Below, one piece after another: positions 32,356 to 44,139 of a DNA stretch of 64,000 nucleotides. The DNA comes from Limanda limanda. Taxonomy: Eukaryota > Chordata > Actinopteri > Pleuronectiformes > Pleuronectidae. The notes under the pieces are model-generated. The model saw nothing but the letters and a program-made list of their open reading frames with translations, was not told the origin of the DNA and searched no databases. The position numbers were made by a program, and so were the translations under genes. The stretch lies in the NCBI RefSeq assembly GCF_963576545.1, contig NC_083647.1:2343007-2407006 (forward strand). The letters are read 5' to 3'. Numbering within the stretch: the stretch's first letter is position 1; the number at the start of each line of letters is the position of its first letter.

Positions 32356-32890
32356 TGTGGGAGCCCGGCCTTGCAAGAGGAGAACAGTGGGTATACAAAC
32401 TGGAAACAGCAGTCAGACGCAGGGGTGTATGGTAAATAGAAATTAGGAGTTTATTTAGAACTGAGGGGGAAAAGGGAGTAGGGCGCATAAAGATAATTCA
32501 AATAGCTTTGCCGGTCTGGCAGTTGGGGTCTGGGCTCCAGCGGGCTCTTCCTGGGGTGACAAGAGAGAAAGACAGCAGTTAATCCTCTTCATCTGACAAA
32601 AGGCAGGCCGTTGGCCTCTTACCCTGAGACTCCTTGTGAAAACGTCTGGTTCCTACTCCCTCAGTGGCTCAAGAGAGTCTGTCCCCATTTCCTCTGGTTT
32701 TTAAAAGGGCTCCTGATTGCCTCTTGATTCAGTCCACCTGTGAGAGACAATCAGAGACACCCGGGAGGGGAGGAGCTCTCCAGGAGGATCCCCTGGGGTA
32801 GTACCGCCCCTCCAACACCACGCCTCTGGATTGCCTCTGCCTGGCTGTCCTCAGCCATGTGTGGCACGGCTGACAGGCTGGGCCATCACA
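32356..32890 (-). repeat. 5' LTR of the Gmr1-like element
   Basis: 535 bases. On the minus strand it starts TGTGATGGCC and ends GGGCTCCCACA. A polyadenylation signal (AATAAA, complement of 32450-32455) lies near the U3/R-U5 side. It keeps the first 204 bases of U3 that the 3' LTR has lost. Confidence 0.88.
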
Positions 32891-32894
32891 TTTT

Positions 32895-33506
32895 GTACCC
32901 ACAGAGCACTTGACATAACAACATACGGTCTGTGACCCACAGAGGGACACTCAGAAGTGATCCCAATATTCTTTGCTAGCTCGTTTAGCTTCTGGCACAT
33001 TTTCGTCAGCATCTAATTAATTGATGATCAAGGCAAAGCTCTTGATTACCAATAGATGTAGTTGCTTTTTCTCTCGGTGAACTTTCTCCTGGCATGGTTT
33101 TTCTTGGCAGGGTATATGAAATCAACCTAAGGGCCAGTATGTGGAGTTTGGGCATTTTGGACAAGGTTGACATACAACTGCTCATTAAAGGAGCTAATAT
33201 ATATGGTTTGGAGATTTGGAAGTAGGGGCACTGGAGCACATCCAACTGTAAAGAGTCCCTGAGGCAGGTCTAGAGAACGTGGGACAAATTATATATCTCA
33301 TCTGGCCTGGGTTTGCCTTGGCATCCCCCTGGATGAGCTGGACAAAGCTGCTTGTGACAGGGATACCTCATGTAGTGGTAGCACAGTGATCCATGTGGTA
33401 GAAAATGGATGGAATGACCCTAACAGACCATTTCTCTTTAAAGGACAATAGTGTGACCAAATGGACCACATGGAACACATTTGCAAGTTGTATTAGGGAT
33501 TTATAG
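32895..33506. other. Intergenic between two LTR elements
   Basis: The stretch near 33040-33440 resembles a decayed LINE coding region, but I cannot place it. No gene seen. Confidence 0.3.
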
Positions 33507-33739
33507 TAACTACGTACACTAAAATTAAGGGAACACTCAAGCCCTACACAATGACCTCCAGATGACTACTGGTGTGCATGTTTCTGACCAAACTCAGAAA
33601 CAGACTCCATGGGTGGGAGTGGGACAGCCCAGCACGGTGTGGCTCGATAGGCAGAGAACACTTCAATTGTCAGGTTCTCACTGACCACATGTGATAGACG
33701 TGAAAGAGTCTGGAGAGGCTGTGGTAAATGTTATGCTGC

Positions 33740-34391
33740 TGTTGACAATACACCACTGTTCACACACATACACACACTTTAACGTGTAGTCAGATACACA
33801 TAGCGTAAACACACAAACATAACACATAGTTCTTCTCCTGCTTCTCAACCTCAGAATGTTTCATACTCCTTAAAAAGGGAGTCTGGCATAGCGGACAGAT
33901 AACAGGTTTTCAAACCTCTGGCTTCATGAATCACTTCATTATATTAGTTCTGAGACTCCCTCACACACACACAGCGGACAGATTAGACTAGAGGTTTTCA
34001 TGCCTTTCTCACAGTTTTCTATGACCTCACTTCACTTCACACACACATAAAATAAGCGCACACGCGAGGCAATATGCTCATGAACTTTAGTAACCGCGAC
34101 ATGGCTTGCACGTCATCACGCAACGCCAGGAAGGAGGACCAAACGACGCCAGGAGGACGACCCGACGAGATCCGACCAATCCCAATCCAAGAAGAACCTC
34201 TGTCAAGCCCAGTATCGTTATATAAGCTTTGTACGCACTCTGACTAAACGCCATTTTTCCTGTTCAGGATCAGTGGACCATGCATGATCATTTGCTAGAC
34301 ACCGCAGTTTCCTGACCTGTGACCTCTGAATAAACCTGCTTAATTTTAACTTGAGAACGACGCCTCCTGCCTTTGATTTCCACCCGCAACA
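33740..34391 (+). repeat. 5' LTR of the endogenous retrovirus
   Basis: A TATA box (TATATAA, 34219-34225) and an AATAAA (34329-34334) about 105 bases further on mark U3, R and U5 in the expected order. Confidence 0.9.
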
Positions 34392-34394
34392 AAA

Positions 34395-34413
34395 TGGTAG
34401 CAGTGGATGGTTC
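34395..34413 (+). promoter_or_regulatory. Retroviral primer-binding site, initiator tRNA-Met type
   Basis: TGGTAGCAGTGGATGGTTC, three bases after the LTR, complements the 3' end of vertebrate initiator tRNA-Met with one mismatch in the first 18. Confidence 0.7.
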
Positions 34414-34720
34414 TATAACGATTGAAAGAGCGGAATGGAGAGCAACAAGTCGGGGAAGAGGCCGTCTCTCGGATGGGGAAAGAACCGTCCTGAAGTGACT
34501 TGTATCGCCTTGGGAACCTGATCAAACAGCGCTGTACTATTAAAAGGTGAGCAGAGCCTATTTAATTGAAATCTGCATATTGTCGTGATAGAGAAAACCT
34601 AAATTTTTGATCAGAAGTCCTGAGGGTGAGTACAAGTTACATGTGATAAATTTAACAAAGTAATTAAAATGGTCTGAAAATGCTGTGTATTATGCAATGG
34701 TGACGGTTGTATTTTAATAA

Positions 34721-35200
34721 AGAAACGAAGACAAACACTGTAAATAAATATGCCTGATCTCCAGGTTTGTGTTTGAGTAGTAGTTTCAATTTTCACACAA
34801 ATCAGGTCTCCCACTTCAAAAATAGAAACGAAGACAAAACACTGTAAATACATATGCCTGCTGTCCAGGTTTGTGTTTGAGTAGTAGTTCAAATTTTTCA
34901 CTAATCAGGTCTCCCACTTCAAAAATAGAAACGAAGACAAAACACTGTAAATACATATGCCTGCTGTCCAGGTTTGTGTTTGAGTAGTAGTTCAAATTTT
35001 TCACTAATCAGGTCTCCCACTTCAAAAATAGAAACGAAGACAAAACACTGTAAATACATATGCCTGATCTCCAGGTTTGTGTTTGAGTAGTAGTTCAAAT
35101 TTTACACACACACTGTAAATAACTATGCCTGATCTGCAGGTTTGTTGTGTGAGCAGTAGCTAACTCAAATTCGGTATCCCACTTAAAAAAGACAATATAT
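34721..35200 (+). repeat. 103-bp minisatellite in the retroviral leader
   Basis: Units start at 34721, 34824, 34927 and 35030, each beginning AGAAACGAAGAC, followed by a diverged partial unit to about 35200. Units 2 and 3 are almost identical. There are no unique spacers between units, so it is not a CRISPR array. Confidence 0.92.
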
Positions 35201-35279
35201 ATGACAATCAGTGTTGGAGCCCTGACACCACCCAGGGTTGGAGGTCACGTGCCACCCGTGGATGTTTTGAGATTGAAAT

Positions 35280-35643
35280 GTCAAGTTATATGAAGATTTT
35301 AACTGCTCTTACTGCAGCTCTCTCCAATCAGGTCTCCAGGGCCCTGGCGACTGATCCAGAGGAAGCTGCAGAACTCTAGGTAAAAGTTGGTGACTGGGTA
35401 AGAGTCAAGGTTCACAAGAGAAAGTGGCCAGAACCCAGGTGGACTGGACCGTACGAAGTGAAGGAGGTTACTTCACACTCGGCCCAGGTCAAAGGTAAAT
35501 CAGGCGCACCTTGGCACCACCTGACACATTGTACCCCAGCACCTTCACCTTCCCGCCCTTTGGCTGAAATAAGAACTGATTTGAATAATGCAACAGGAGC
35601 TTTACAAACCAGACACACCATTGTTTCAATTGCGCACAAATAA
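35280..35643 (+). pseudogene. Retroviral integrase C-terminal remnant
   Basis: The frame has the hydrophobic-basic pattern of the retroviral integrase C-terminal domain (a GDWV motif, a basic stretch, then WTGPYEV) and ends at 35643. A stop codon (TAG near 35378) interrupts it upstream. All gag, protease, reverse transcriptase and most integrase sequence is missing. Not functional. Confidence 0.7.
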
Positions 35644-38600
35644 CGGAAGGCTGTTACGAATAAGGATTTGAAAGAGGAAATTACTTATATAAAAAGTATT
35701 ATACTACTTTAGATTATATAATATAGAGAGGATGTGAAGTAACTAGTATGAATGGAAGTGTGTGGCTGTTGGACTGAGTGACTGGTAGAAAACGTTGGGT
35801 CGCGGCCCTTTGTATCTCAAAAGAGGGAGTGCGGTCTCTGCCCGAAATTTAAAAAAAAACGTGGCAGACAGCACGCTTGGCTGTGAATGTTCGTGTGCTT
35901 GTGTGCAGGGAGATAACTCCAAGATGTGTGTGGGAGTAGGAGTGTTTGTGTGTGTGGAAACGAGAGAAAATATGTGTCAAGGTCAGCTGGCTGACTGAAG
36001 ACACAGAAAAAACTGACGGAGCGACAAACTGACTGAAAAACGACTTTTTTCCTAAACTAGAGGTGGTATTTACGCTTGCCATCTGATATATGTTGTATGT
36101 ATGGGTGGGAGGGGTAAATGTGTTTAGGACTTGCCAAAGAAAGATTAAGGATGTTGACTGAAGGTTTGAGAGATGAAGTAAGACAAGCAAGTTAAAGTTT
36201 AGGAGGAAGAAAGATCTTTAGGAGTGAGCTGAATCTGGCCAGTGATATCTTGCTCTGAGATGGATAATAGAATGTAAAGCTTGAGTGGTTAAGAAATTAG
36301 GGAAGAGAAGTGGGAATAGAAAGATTTAGTATGTGCACAGCAGAGGATGAAAAGGGGGAGATAAGAATGTTTGGGAGTCGGGAAAGCCATCTGTGGAAGG
36401 CCAGCAGCCTTACAGCTTACAACTGGCGTTAAGATCACAAAGAGGCTTGGTTGTTTGTTTCTATGTTGTTTGTTTGTTTGTTTTTTACTATTGCTTCATT
36501 CAGAAGTAAAGAATTCCAGAGGGAATTGTTAAAATTACACTTTTTGGCACAAATTTGTTCTTTCAGATATTTCCAATATATCTATAAGAGGAAAGGAGAA
36601 AGGTTTTGGCGTCTAAAGTTCTACATAAAATCCAATCATTTAAATATCTTATTTAGTTTCTACCTGACACAGGTAGTTGGTTGTTGAAATGCTGTTTCAT
36701 TGACTTTTATTTTCTTAGAGCTGAATAATGTGCTTTCTATATGAGCTGTCTCAATCATATTAGGATGAGAAATTCTAACTTAACTTTAAACTAAATTTTG
36801 TGCTGCCTAGAATTAGATATTTCTTTGTTTTCACCTGTAGTTGCTTTAATTCCATATTCAAATCATCCATTAAGAATTCAATAGTCAAGACATGTCAAAT
36901 CTATTTACAGTTGGAATTTAAACTAGAAGTTTGATTCAACCCCCATGTAACTCTGGAGAATCCTAAAATAAATATGTTTCACCATTGAAGAAGAATAAAT
37001 TAAAATCCAGTTAAAGGTCAGAGGTCAAATACACTTTAACTCATAGCCGGTTTCATTTTAAATGAAATGCAGAAACCATAATACAAGGCCCTCTGGTTAC
37101 ACACTTATTTGAATGTCATATCTATAATTAGATTTAAATTTATTTTGGACCCTTTAACTTTCAAACTCTGGAAAGAAGGTTTTTATTTTGTTGTTTTGTT
37201 TCACCAGTTATCTTAACATCTAAGGCTCTTAATTTGAAAGGTGATGTTAAGCTCCAATTATTGTTTTTATTTCATCATGAAGGAAATTGTGGCAGAATAA
37301 CTTTAAATTGTTTTGTTTGGTTTCAGCTGTCAACTCTGAAACGTTTGTCTCACACATTTGTCCTTTGTATGTGATTCCTGTTCTATCACAGGACAGTTTG
37401 ACGTCAAAGCTTCTGAATTATCGTGTTATGGAGCAGTCAAATGAATTTTGGAAAATGGTTTGAACTCAAATACTCAAACGCTGTCATATCTGCTGCTCAT
37501 TGAAATTCAACTTGTTTAACCTTTTATTTTTAATGTCCACTGATTTGGCCGACCACACCTCAAAGGTTTTATGAAATTGTTGAATACCAAAAGAGGGTAT
37601 GTATGTTTTGATTCGATTATTTTGTTTGTTTCTTTTAATTATAAATTTATATAATCTACTTTAATCTCATTTACGCATCGCAGTAAATTAATAATTTTCT
37701 GTTTGTCTTCCTTTCAAACTCTGGGAACTGGGCTTCATGAATTCCACAACTCACTCCCATCCGGTGTTAACTCCACCTCCTCCACCACGACCGACAATAC
37801 GCCCTGCGCCTGGCTTGGTACAGTGCAAGCTCAAACACATGGCCTGTTGGCAAGTATTAATTCCACGAAAGGATCTTTACAAGGCTAAGATCCAGATCAT
37901 TGACTCTTAAAGACTGAAAAAGCCTCACTGACAATTCTTGATAATCTTGTTCTTGGAGCAGATCTGAAAAAAGCTGATATCTGAACAGCTCGCTCCTGCT
38001 CCTATGGTCACACAGAAACGAATGGCCCTGGCCCCTTCTACTGGCAGGGAGGGTTATGTGTGTACTGATAGGAAGTGATTGAAAGACATTTTTTCCAAAC
38101 TGCCCCTGATGGCTGGGTGACCAGTGCCCTCTCCACCTCTATGCACCATGACATGACATAGCTGTAGACTCTGCACTGATGAAGGAAAACGTGCCTCATC
38201 CCCAGCTGTTCTGTGGATGCTGAACTGGGGATGGGTGCTATGGGTGCTGTGGATGCTGTGGTTGCTGTGGATGCTGAAGGGGAAACTGATGCTGTGAAGC
38301 TGAAGCTGAGGAAGATGGAGATGACGACGCGACGATGATGATGAGGAGGGGGACGGGTTTGCACTGGATGGGATAAAGGTTGAGGGGAACATGAACTCGC
38401 CAGTAAGTGGTCACACCCTAAAGGGGGATTAAAAGAGAGTCTGGAGGGATTTCAACTTTTTAACTATAGTCTGTGTCTGATTGAACTCTTAAGCAATAAA
38501 GATAGAAACAGTTTTAGCTAGATATTATACTTCATACAAATGATTTCAATAACTGTTGCTGCTTAGTGATAATAATGAATCTTTCACCTGTTCTCACTTC

Positions 38601-38908
38601 TCGTTCTGTATTAAAGCATAATTTCCTTGGCTACATTAGACATCAAACAGAGTTACAGGAGCTGCCTCTCCTGGGGCAAAGTCAGTCTGACATTGTTTGG
38701 GTTCAGTTTGTTCCGAATGTTTACAGTCAGGTTTGTTTTGAGATTTTTTTGTTTGCTGGCTGTGATTCTTTGAATCACAGCTATGTTTTGACGTTTTTGT
38801 TTTTGTGTTTTACTGAATATTAAGTTGGGTTTGTTTTTCTGCCTTGCCCTTTTCTGCCCTTTGCCTTCCCAGTGTTGTCCGCACCTATCAGGTGCGGAAA
38901 GGGGGATT
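35644..38908 (+). other. Retroviral 3' internal region without intact env
   Basis: 3.2 kb between the integrase remnant and the 3' LTR. No open frame over 115 codons and no clear envelope domain is seen. Either env is highly decayed or unrelated sequence has replaced it. Confidence 0.45.
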
Positions 38909-39560
38909 TGTTGACAATACACCACTGTTCACACACATACACACACTTTAACGTGTAGTCAGATACACATAGCGTAAACACACAAACATAACACATAGTT
39001 CTTCTCCTGCTTCTCAACCTCAGAATGTTTCATACTCCTTAAAAAGGGAGTCTGGCATAGCGGACAGATAACAGGTTTTCAAACCTCTGGCTTCATGAAT
39101 CACTTCATTATATTAGTTCTGAGACTCCCTCACACACACACAGCGGACAGATTAGACTAGAGGTTTTCATGCCTTTCTCACAGTTTTCTATGACCTCACT
39201 TCACTTCACACACACATAAAATAAGCGCACACGCGAGGCAATATGCTCATGAACTTTAGTAACCGCGACATGGCTTGCACGTCATCACGCAACGCCAGGA
39301 AGGAGGACCAAACGACGCCAGGAGGACGAGCCGACGGGATCCGACCAATCCCAATCCAAGAAGAACCTCTGTCAAGCCCAGTATCGTTATATAAGCTTTG
39401 TACGCACTCTGACTAAACGCCATTTTTCCTGTACAGGATCAGTGGACCATGCATGATCATTTGCTAGACACCGCAGTTTCCTGACCTGTGACCTCTGAAT
39501 AAACCTGCGTAATTTTAACTTGAGAACGACGCCTGCTGCCTTTGAATTCCACCCGCAACA
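38909..39560 (+). repeat. 3' LTR of the endogenous retrovirus
   Basis: It has the same 652-base length as the 5' LTR with only a few scattered differences, such as near 39330 and 39432. That similarity implies a recent insertion. Confidence 0.9.
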
Positions 39561-39570
39561 CTGCCTGCGA

Positions 39571-39990
39571 CATCACCCAGCATGAATGGTTTAGCGATGG
39601 GTCACTGATGGTCTGGGGTGTATTATCCTTGGGGGGCATAGACCTCCATGCCATAGCCATCAGAACCCTGACTGCTGTAAGGTACAGAGATAAAATCCTA
39701 AGAGCGATTGTCAGACTTTGCACTGGGTGTCCAGCTTCTTGTGGCCAGAGTGTGTAGACAGTTCCTTGATGACGAAGCCATTGATACCTGAATCCAATTG
39801 AGAATGTATGCAACATAATGTCTTGTGTATCCTTCTCCACCAAGTACCACCACAGACTGTCCAGGAGCTTGCTGATGCCCTGATCCAAGTCTTGTAGGAG
39901 ATCCCAGAGGACACCATCCGCTTTCTCATCAGGATCATGCCAAGACAATGTTGGGATTGCATACAGGCATGTTGTGACCATACAGACTGC
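39571..39990 (+). pseudogene. Tc1-like transposase, C-terminal half, decayed
   Basis: Across several stops and shifts the plus strand keeps blocks of a Tc1-type DDE transposase: GSLMVWGVL, then VARVCRQFLDDEAID, and later APQTVQELADAL. The central catalytic block with the second Asp is damaged by a deletion near 39735-39800. The N-terminal part lies on the other side of the retrovirus (33540-33739). Not functional. Confidence 0.75.
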
Positions 39991-40215
39991 TGAGTTGGAT
40001 GAGCCTATGATTTAATTTTGTTCACTTTCATGTCGGTGTGATTTTGAATCCACCCTCAAGGGGTCAATGTTTTTGCTTTCCATTGACCCTTCTAACCTTA
40101 TTTTGTTCTCAATGAATTACACAATGTACATCAGTTAAGATTTTCAACATGAATATTTTGTTCATTGAGATCCTATGTGTGATTTAAATGTTCCTTTAAT
40201 TTTTACAAGCAGTAT

Positions 40216-41825
40216 TTTATTATGATGTTATAACTTCGCTTGACAGTTTTATATTTAGTGACAGCTTTTTTTTTAAAACATATATTTATTGGTTTTATAC
40301 ATTTCCATCAATTTACATACACACAAGAACCTTCCCCAACCTAAACATATTGCAGCATAAATGACAATAAATAATACAAGTCACAGAAATTGCTAAGATA
40401 TGATTACAACATAAATTCAAGTACAAAAAATTACAAGGAAAATACTAATTTAGTTTAAACTAAATTAAAACAAAATTAAATATATATATATATAAAATAA
40501 AATACAGTCACTAACATGAAACAGAGCACAGCACACAATCCTCACACCAGATTAGTCACTTCACATTTCCAATGCCTCTTCAATGTCACCATTCTTAACA
40601 AAGTCTGACAGATTTGTTTTTTAATTGCATTTTCATTTCAAGATACAAATTATAACTTTACTGGTTAGTTTTAACATCCAAATTTTTTACCAGATTTTTT
40701 TGTACAACTGAAAAATGTGCAAACTGAATAAAAATAAATAAGACTGGAGGCCCCTCGAAAACTGAGCAACTGTAGTAAAGTAGAGGAAACTGGCTGATGT
40801 AGAACACATGTACATAGTGAACAAAACCCTAAGACACAAAAACAGTGAAGGGAAACTAAACCTTTGCATTATCAGCAACATCTTCTGTTATCAGTACTTC
40901 TTATGACCCCCCCCCCCCCCCCCACCCTCCATGAATGTGTTGTACTTCTAGCAACGTAGTTGGAAAGCGATAGTTTTCCCTGTGGACTTTGGCTGCAGGG
41001 GTTTCGTTGCAACATCCATCAGCAGGTTGCTCTAAGATCTGGGGATCCACGGACAACCCCTGCACAAGACCATAAAATAAACATCACACACTGCAGAACA
41101 CTGCAGCCAATGGCTTTAGATCAGAAGGAAAGATCCCAACTGGGCCCAAGGATGTTAGGGACATGCACCTAGGTCTGATCAACCTGTGGTGGGCCTGCCT
41201 TTGAAGAGGGTATCTTGTGAGTAAAAGGCTGAAACACCCGATGACGTTAAAGTACACAACTGAAGATATGTCCCTAACATCCGCTGGTGGCAGCTAACAC
41301 CTACTTACATCTACTGATAGTTGGTAACTTAAATTTTGCAGAGGACCTTCAAATGTACAAGGCATATTCACCATCATATCCTTTGTTCTAAAATGACTAC
41401 ACAATGTGTGACATTGAAATAGGACCAACACAGGTAAGCAAATTGTATTTATATATACTGCTATGCAACGATTATTTTGTAACTCATTTTATTATTATTT
41501 ATATAATTTCATGAATTATTTGTTTGACTTTATTTGTATGTTTACATTTGTTTAAATATAATATGCTTTGAGTTGAAGAGAAAGTATTTTAATTATATAC
41601 AATTGAATCAGCTAAATTTAGTAAGAAGTGTAATGCCATTTTTGGTTTTGTGACAAAAGCATCCGGTTTTTCATGACTATTGTCTCATATATGTCACAGA
41701 GATATTTCCTTACCTTTTTTATATCAATCAGTTCAAGAAATGTGGTGACAGCAGGTTAGTAAAGCAATATAATAGTTAAATGGGTGGAAACAAACCTTTA
41801 GTATCAAAAAGAAAAAAGTTTTTTA
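40216..41825. other. Intergenic with a C17 homopolymer
   Basis: A run of 17 C is at 40907-40923. The stretch 41050-41260 looks like decayed retroelement coding sequence but cannot be assigned. No gene seen. Confidence 0.4.
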
Positions 41826-42017
41826 CATTACATGTCATTTGTCTTATGCGTTTTTATCCAAAGAGACTTACAATTAGTGCATTCAACATCTATGAGCGGC
41901 CATTTTCAGGGTTCAGTATCTTGCCCAAGGACACTTCAGCATGCAGATGAGGAAGACTGGCATCAAACTGCCGACCTTCTGGTTGGAGAATGACCACTCT
42001 ACATTTCAGCCACAGCC
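41826..42017 (-). mobile_element. Complete tRNA-derived SINE with an L2-type tail
   Basis: On the minus strand it has a polymerase III A box (TGGCTGAAATGTAGAGTGGTC-like) and B box (CAGTTTGATGCC), a body with GTCCTTGGGCAAGATACTGAA, and a tail TTTGGATAAAAACGCATAAG ending in ATGTAATGTAA. The tail matches the 3' end of the LINE at 48226-48275, the expected source of its retrotransposition machinery. Confidence 0.8.
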
Positions 42018-43139
42018 AAAATTTTGTTGACTTTGTCACATGTGCCAACTATGCACACAGCCATTTTTGAAATGTTGTGGGGACACAAATTCAAACAATG
42101 TCTCATAACCGCACCCAGGGGTTCAGTATATGTCACTTACAGACTTTGTTTCCCTTAACACCACCAATGGACAGATATTTAAACTCAAATTTTAGATTGT
42201 TATGAAATGTGGTGATTAGTTGTGATCCCCAGGGGATGAACACTATATAAATCAAACTCTTATTCCACACTGGCATACTTTACATGTTTAGTTCCAACAT
42301 CATATCGGTTCCAAGAAAAATGAAATCCATTGTGTGTTTTTGCTCTGTTCTATTTCATACTTGGAGTTTAAGTTATTCTTTTTTGTTTTAATTTTTCATG
42401 AACATTGCAAAAAGGGTGTTGAAGATGAAACAAATGCATGTAATGTACTCAGGCATACTGCATTTTACCATCTTGTAGTAAAGGAACAAAAACAATATGA
42501 CAACTGAGAAGCATTTTGTCATTTTCTAACATAGGACCTGTGTTCATATAGTTGTTTCTTTCACTCCACCACTCTCTTGTTATAATTTGCAGTTTTCAAA
42601 TGAAAGAGAAAGATAAGTTTGAAGGAAAAAAATGGGCAAAGTTCTGGAGCATGCACCTGGGACTCCCAGAAGGTGTTAAAACACCAGGAGCCCTCTCCTG
42701 CCAAGCAGAGCAGGGATCATATTAGGCTAGCAGGTGCAACCTTCACATTAAAGAGAGACCAAGGCCTTCCTAATAAATGCCTTTATGACTGCATCTGTTT
42801 TCAAGTCATGTGGTGGTAACGAACAGTGAGAGGGAGGAATGCTTTATGGGGTAGCAAACACAGGGGGGATTTCTACTAACTCCATGTACAAGTGGTATAA
42901 ACAGACTATAAAGACTATAGAAAAAAACACTACCTCTTAAAGTTGGATGAGGCCAAATATTCTGTGACTCGTTCAGTGCTCTAGGGCAGGATGAATGTAG
43001 AGTTGGAGCTTACAAAGCTTTGACCCGTGATGGATTGTTCTGCACATCCAGATGTGAAACTTCAGAGCTGACTAACTATAACCAAATAAGACTCTTCACT
43101 CTCTCCCACTATTCAGAGTAAATTTATAAGAAGGCATTG
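42018..43139. other. Intergenic, nothing recognised
   Basis: No gene or repeat that I can support. Confidence 0.4.
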
Positions 43140-43189
43140 TTTTGATGAAATTACCACATACTTCTAACCTAAATAGTTACTTTCTTGGA

Positions 43190-43483
43190 GGAATTAGGCG
43201 TCCTCCTCTCGAAAATCCCAGAAAATGCCCCTCCACTTGTCCTTCTGGGGACTTCAACATCCAGACAGAGAAGTCATCTGACCTACTACTTGTACTGTCT
43301 TCCTTTGCTCTCTCAATTCAGTCCGTCCCCTCCTACTTAAAAAGCTGGTAACCACCTTGACCTTATTTTCACCAGAAACTGCCCTACATCTAACCTCACT
43401 GTAACCACAATTCACGTCTCTGACCAATTCTTTATCTCTTACGGTCTTACTCTCTCCCAATCTGACAACCCTATCACATCAAC
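43190..43483 (+). pseudogene. LINE endonuclease fragment
   Basis: Across a few shifts it encodes LLGDFNI-like (here PSGDFNIQTEK), then HLDLIFTRN and VSDQFF, the conserved metal-binding blocks of the apurinic-type endonuclease of L2/CR1-like LINEs. It ends where CACTA copy 2 inserted. Confidence 0.7.
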
Positions 43484-43935
43484 CACTGCATGAAAAGAAG
43501 CGTTTGTGTCAATCTGTGTCGCAGGAAAGTGTTGGCACATCCTTCGGTTAACGACTTTCACACGTATCTGCAGGCAGCAAAGGAAACGCTCAAGTTTCGT
43601 GCAGTTGTCAAGCCTGAGAGCTGTTGTGAGGTGACCCCCCTGCTCCAACGCCTAGAGGACGCTTTCACATGCAAATGACAATGCTCTGAGCTTCGCAAAT
43701 GCAAATCAGTTTCCCTGAGAGCAGATAACACCTTTTTGTAAGAGGCACCAAACAAACTATCTGGCTAAGTAAACCAGGCTTAAAATAAATATTAAACCTG
43801 AAATTTTAAATTGTTCTTAAGTAAGTAAGTGTGCTATAATGAATTATATTGTATACCATGAACAAAGGTCAATGCAGTCAAAAGAAATTAAACAATGCAC
43901 TTTATTTCAAATTTTGATTGTCATCCAAAACAATC

Positions 43936-44139
43936 CTAAATCTCAACAACTGTACAGAGTGGCATGATTACAGTCACTTTTTCAATTGTGCTGGTTAAAT
44001 GCACAGAGGAAGTGTTAACCACACCTCTACCAGCAAAGAAATGATGCTGGGTATGATCATCTGTGTCCTGTAAGCTCCAAACTTCTACTGGCTTTCCATA
44101 AAAATATCTGTCCTCCCAAAATACTGGCATCAAATTCAC
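43936..44139 (-). pseudogene. Remnant of the CACTA minus-strand protein
   Basis: It retains DRYFYGKPVEVWSLQ and the natural C-terminus (TVIMPLCTVVEI) of the frame seen at 21080-21838. The part before it is deleted. Confidence 0.5.

Larger units (their letters stand above)
27847..32890 (-). mobile_element. Gmr1-like Ty3/Gypsy LTR retrotransposon
   Basis: A minus-strand element with its 5' LTR at 32356-32890 and a shortened 3' LTR at 27847-28177, ending TG...CA and flanked by TTTT on both sides (27843-27846 and 32891-32894). The shared 331 bases of LTR differ at only two positions that I can see, so the copy is young. Integrase precedes reverse transcriptase in its single gag-pol frame. That order is normal for Copia but unusual for Ty3/Gypsy, and is the hallmark of the Gmr1 clade first described in cod. 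Confidence 0.92.
33740..39560 (+). mobile_element. Endogenous retrovirus, class I-like, internally deleted
   Basis: Two LTRs of 652 bases each (33740-34391 and 38909-39560) begin TGTTG and end CAACA and are nearly identical. They enclose 4.5 kb with a primer-binding site, a 103-bp tandem repeat and a remnant of the integrase C-terminus, but no long gag, pol or env frame. A purine-rich tract (about 38893-38906) precedes the 3' LTR. The 4-bp target duplication CTGC (33736-33739 and 39561-39564) fits gamma/epsilon-type retroviruses. It is a defective provirus mobilised in trans or one that lost its genes after insertion. Confidence 0.85.
33507..40215 (+). mobile_element. Tc1-like transposon split by an endogenous retrovirus
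   Basis: Outer ends are imperfect inverted repeats (AAAATTAAGGGAACACT at the left; AAAATTAAAGGAACATT read inward from the right). Without the insert, the copy is about 0.9 kb. The two halves (to 33739 and from 39561) join at ATGCTGCCTGCGACATC, as expected of the unbroken element, and the retrovirus duplicated CTGC there. The exact outer limits are uncertain by about 10 bases. Confidence 0.75.

Noticed and set aside
34721..35200. Regular repeats as a CRISPR-like array
   Set aside because: Units are contiguous with no unique spacers, and the host is a vertebrate; this is a minisatellite in a provirus.
39457..39981. 174-codon minus-strand frame
   Set aside because: It is antisense to the decayed Tc1 transposase, whose conserved blocks read on the plus strand, and runs into the LTR.
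41826..42017. tRNA gene
   Set aside because: A and B box-like motifs are present but no cloverleaf closes, and the body and tail identify a SINE. The same holds at 27195, 54435 and 56515.
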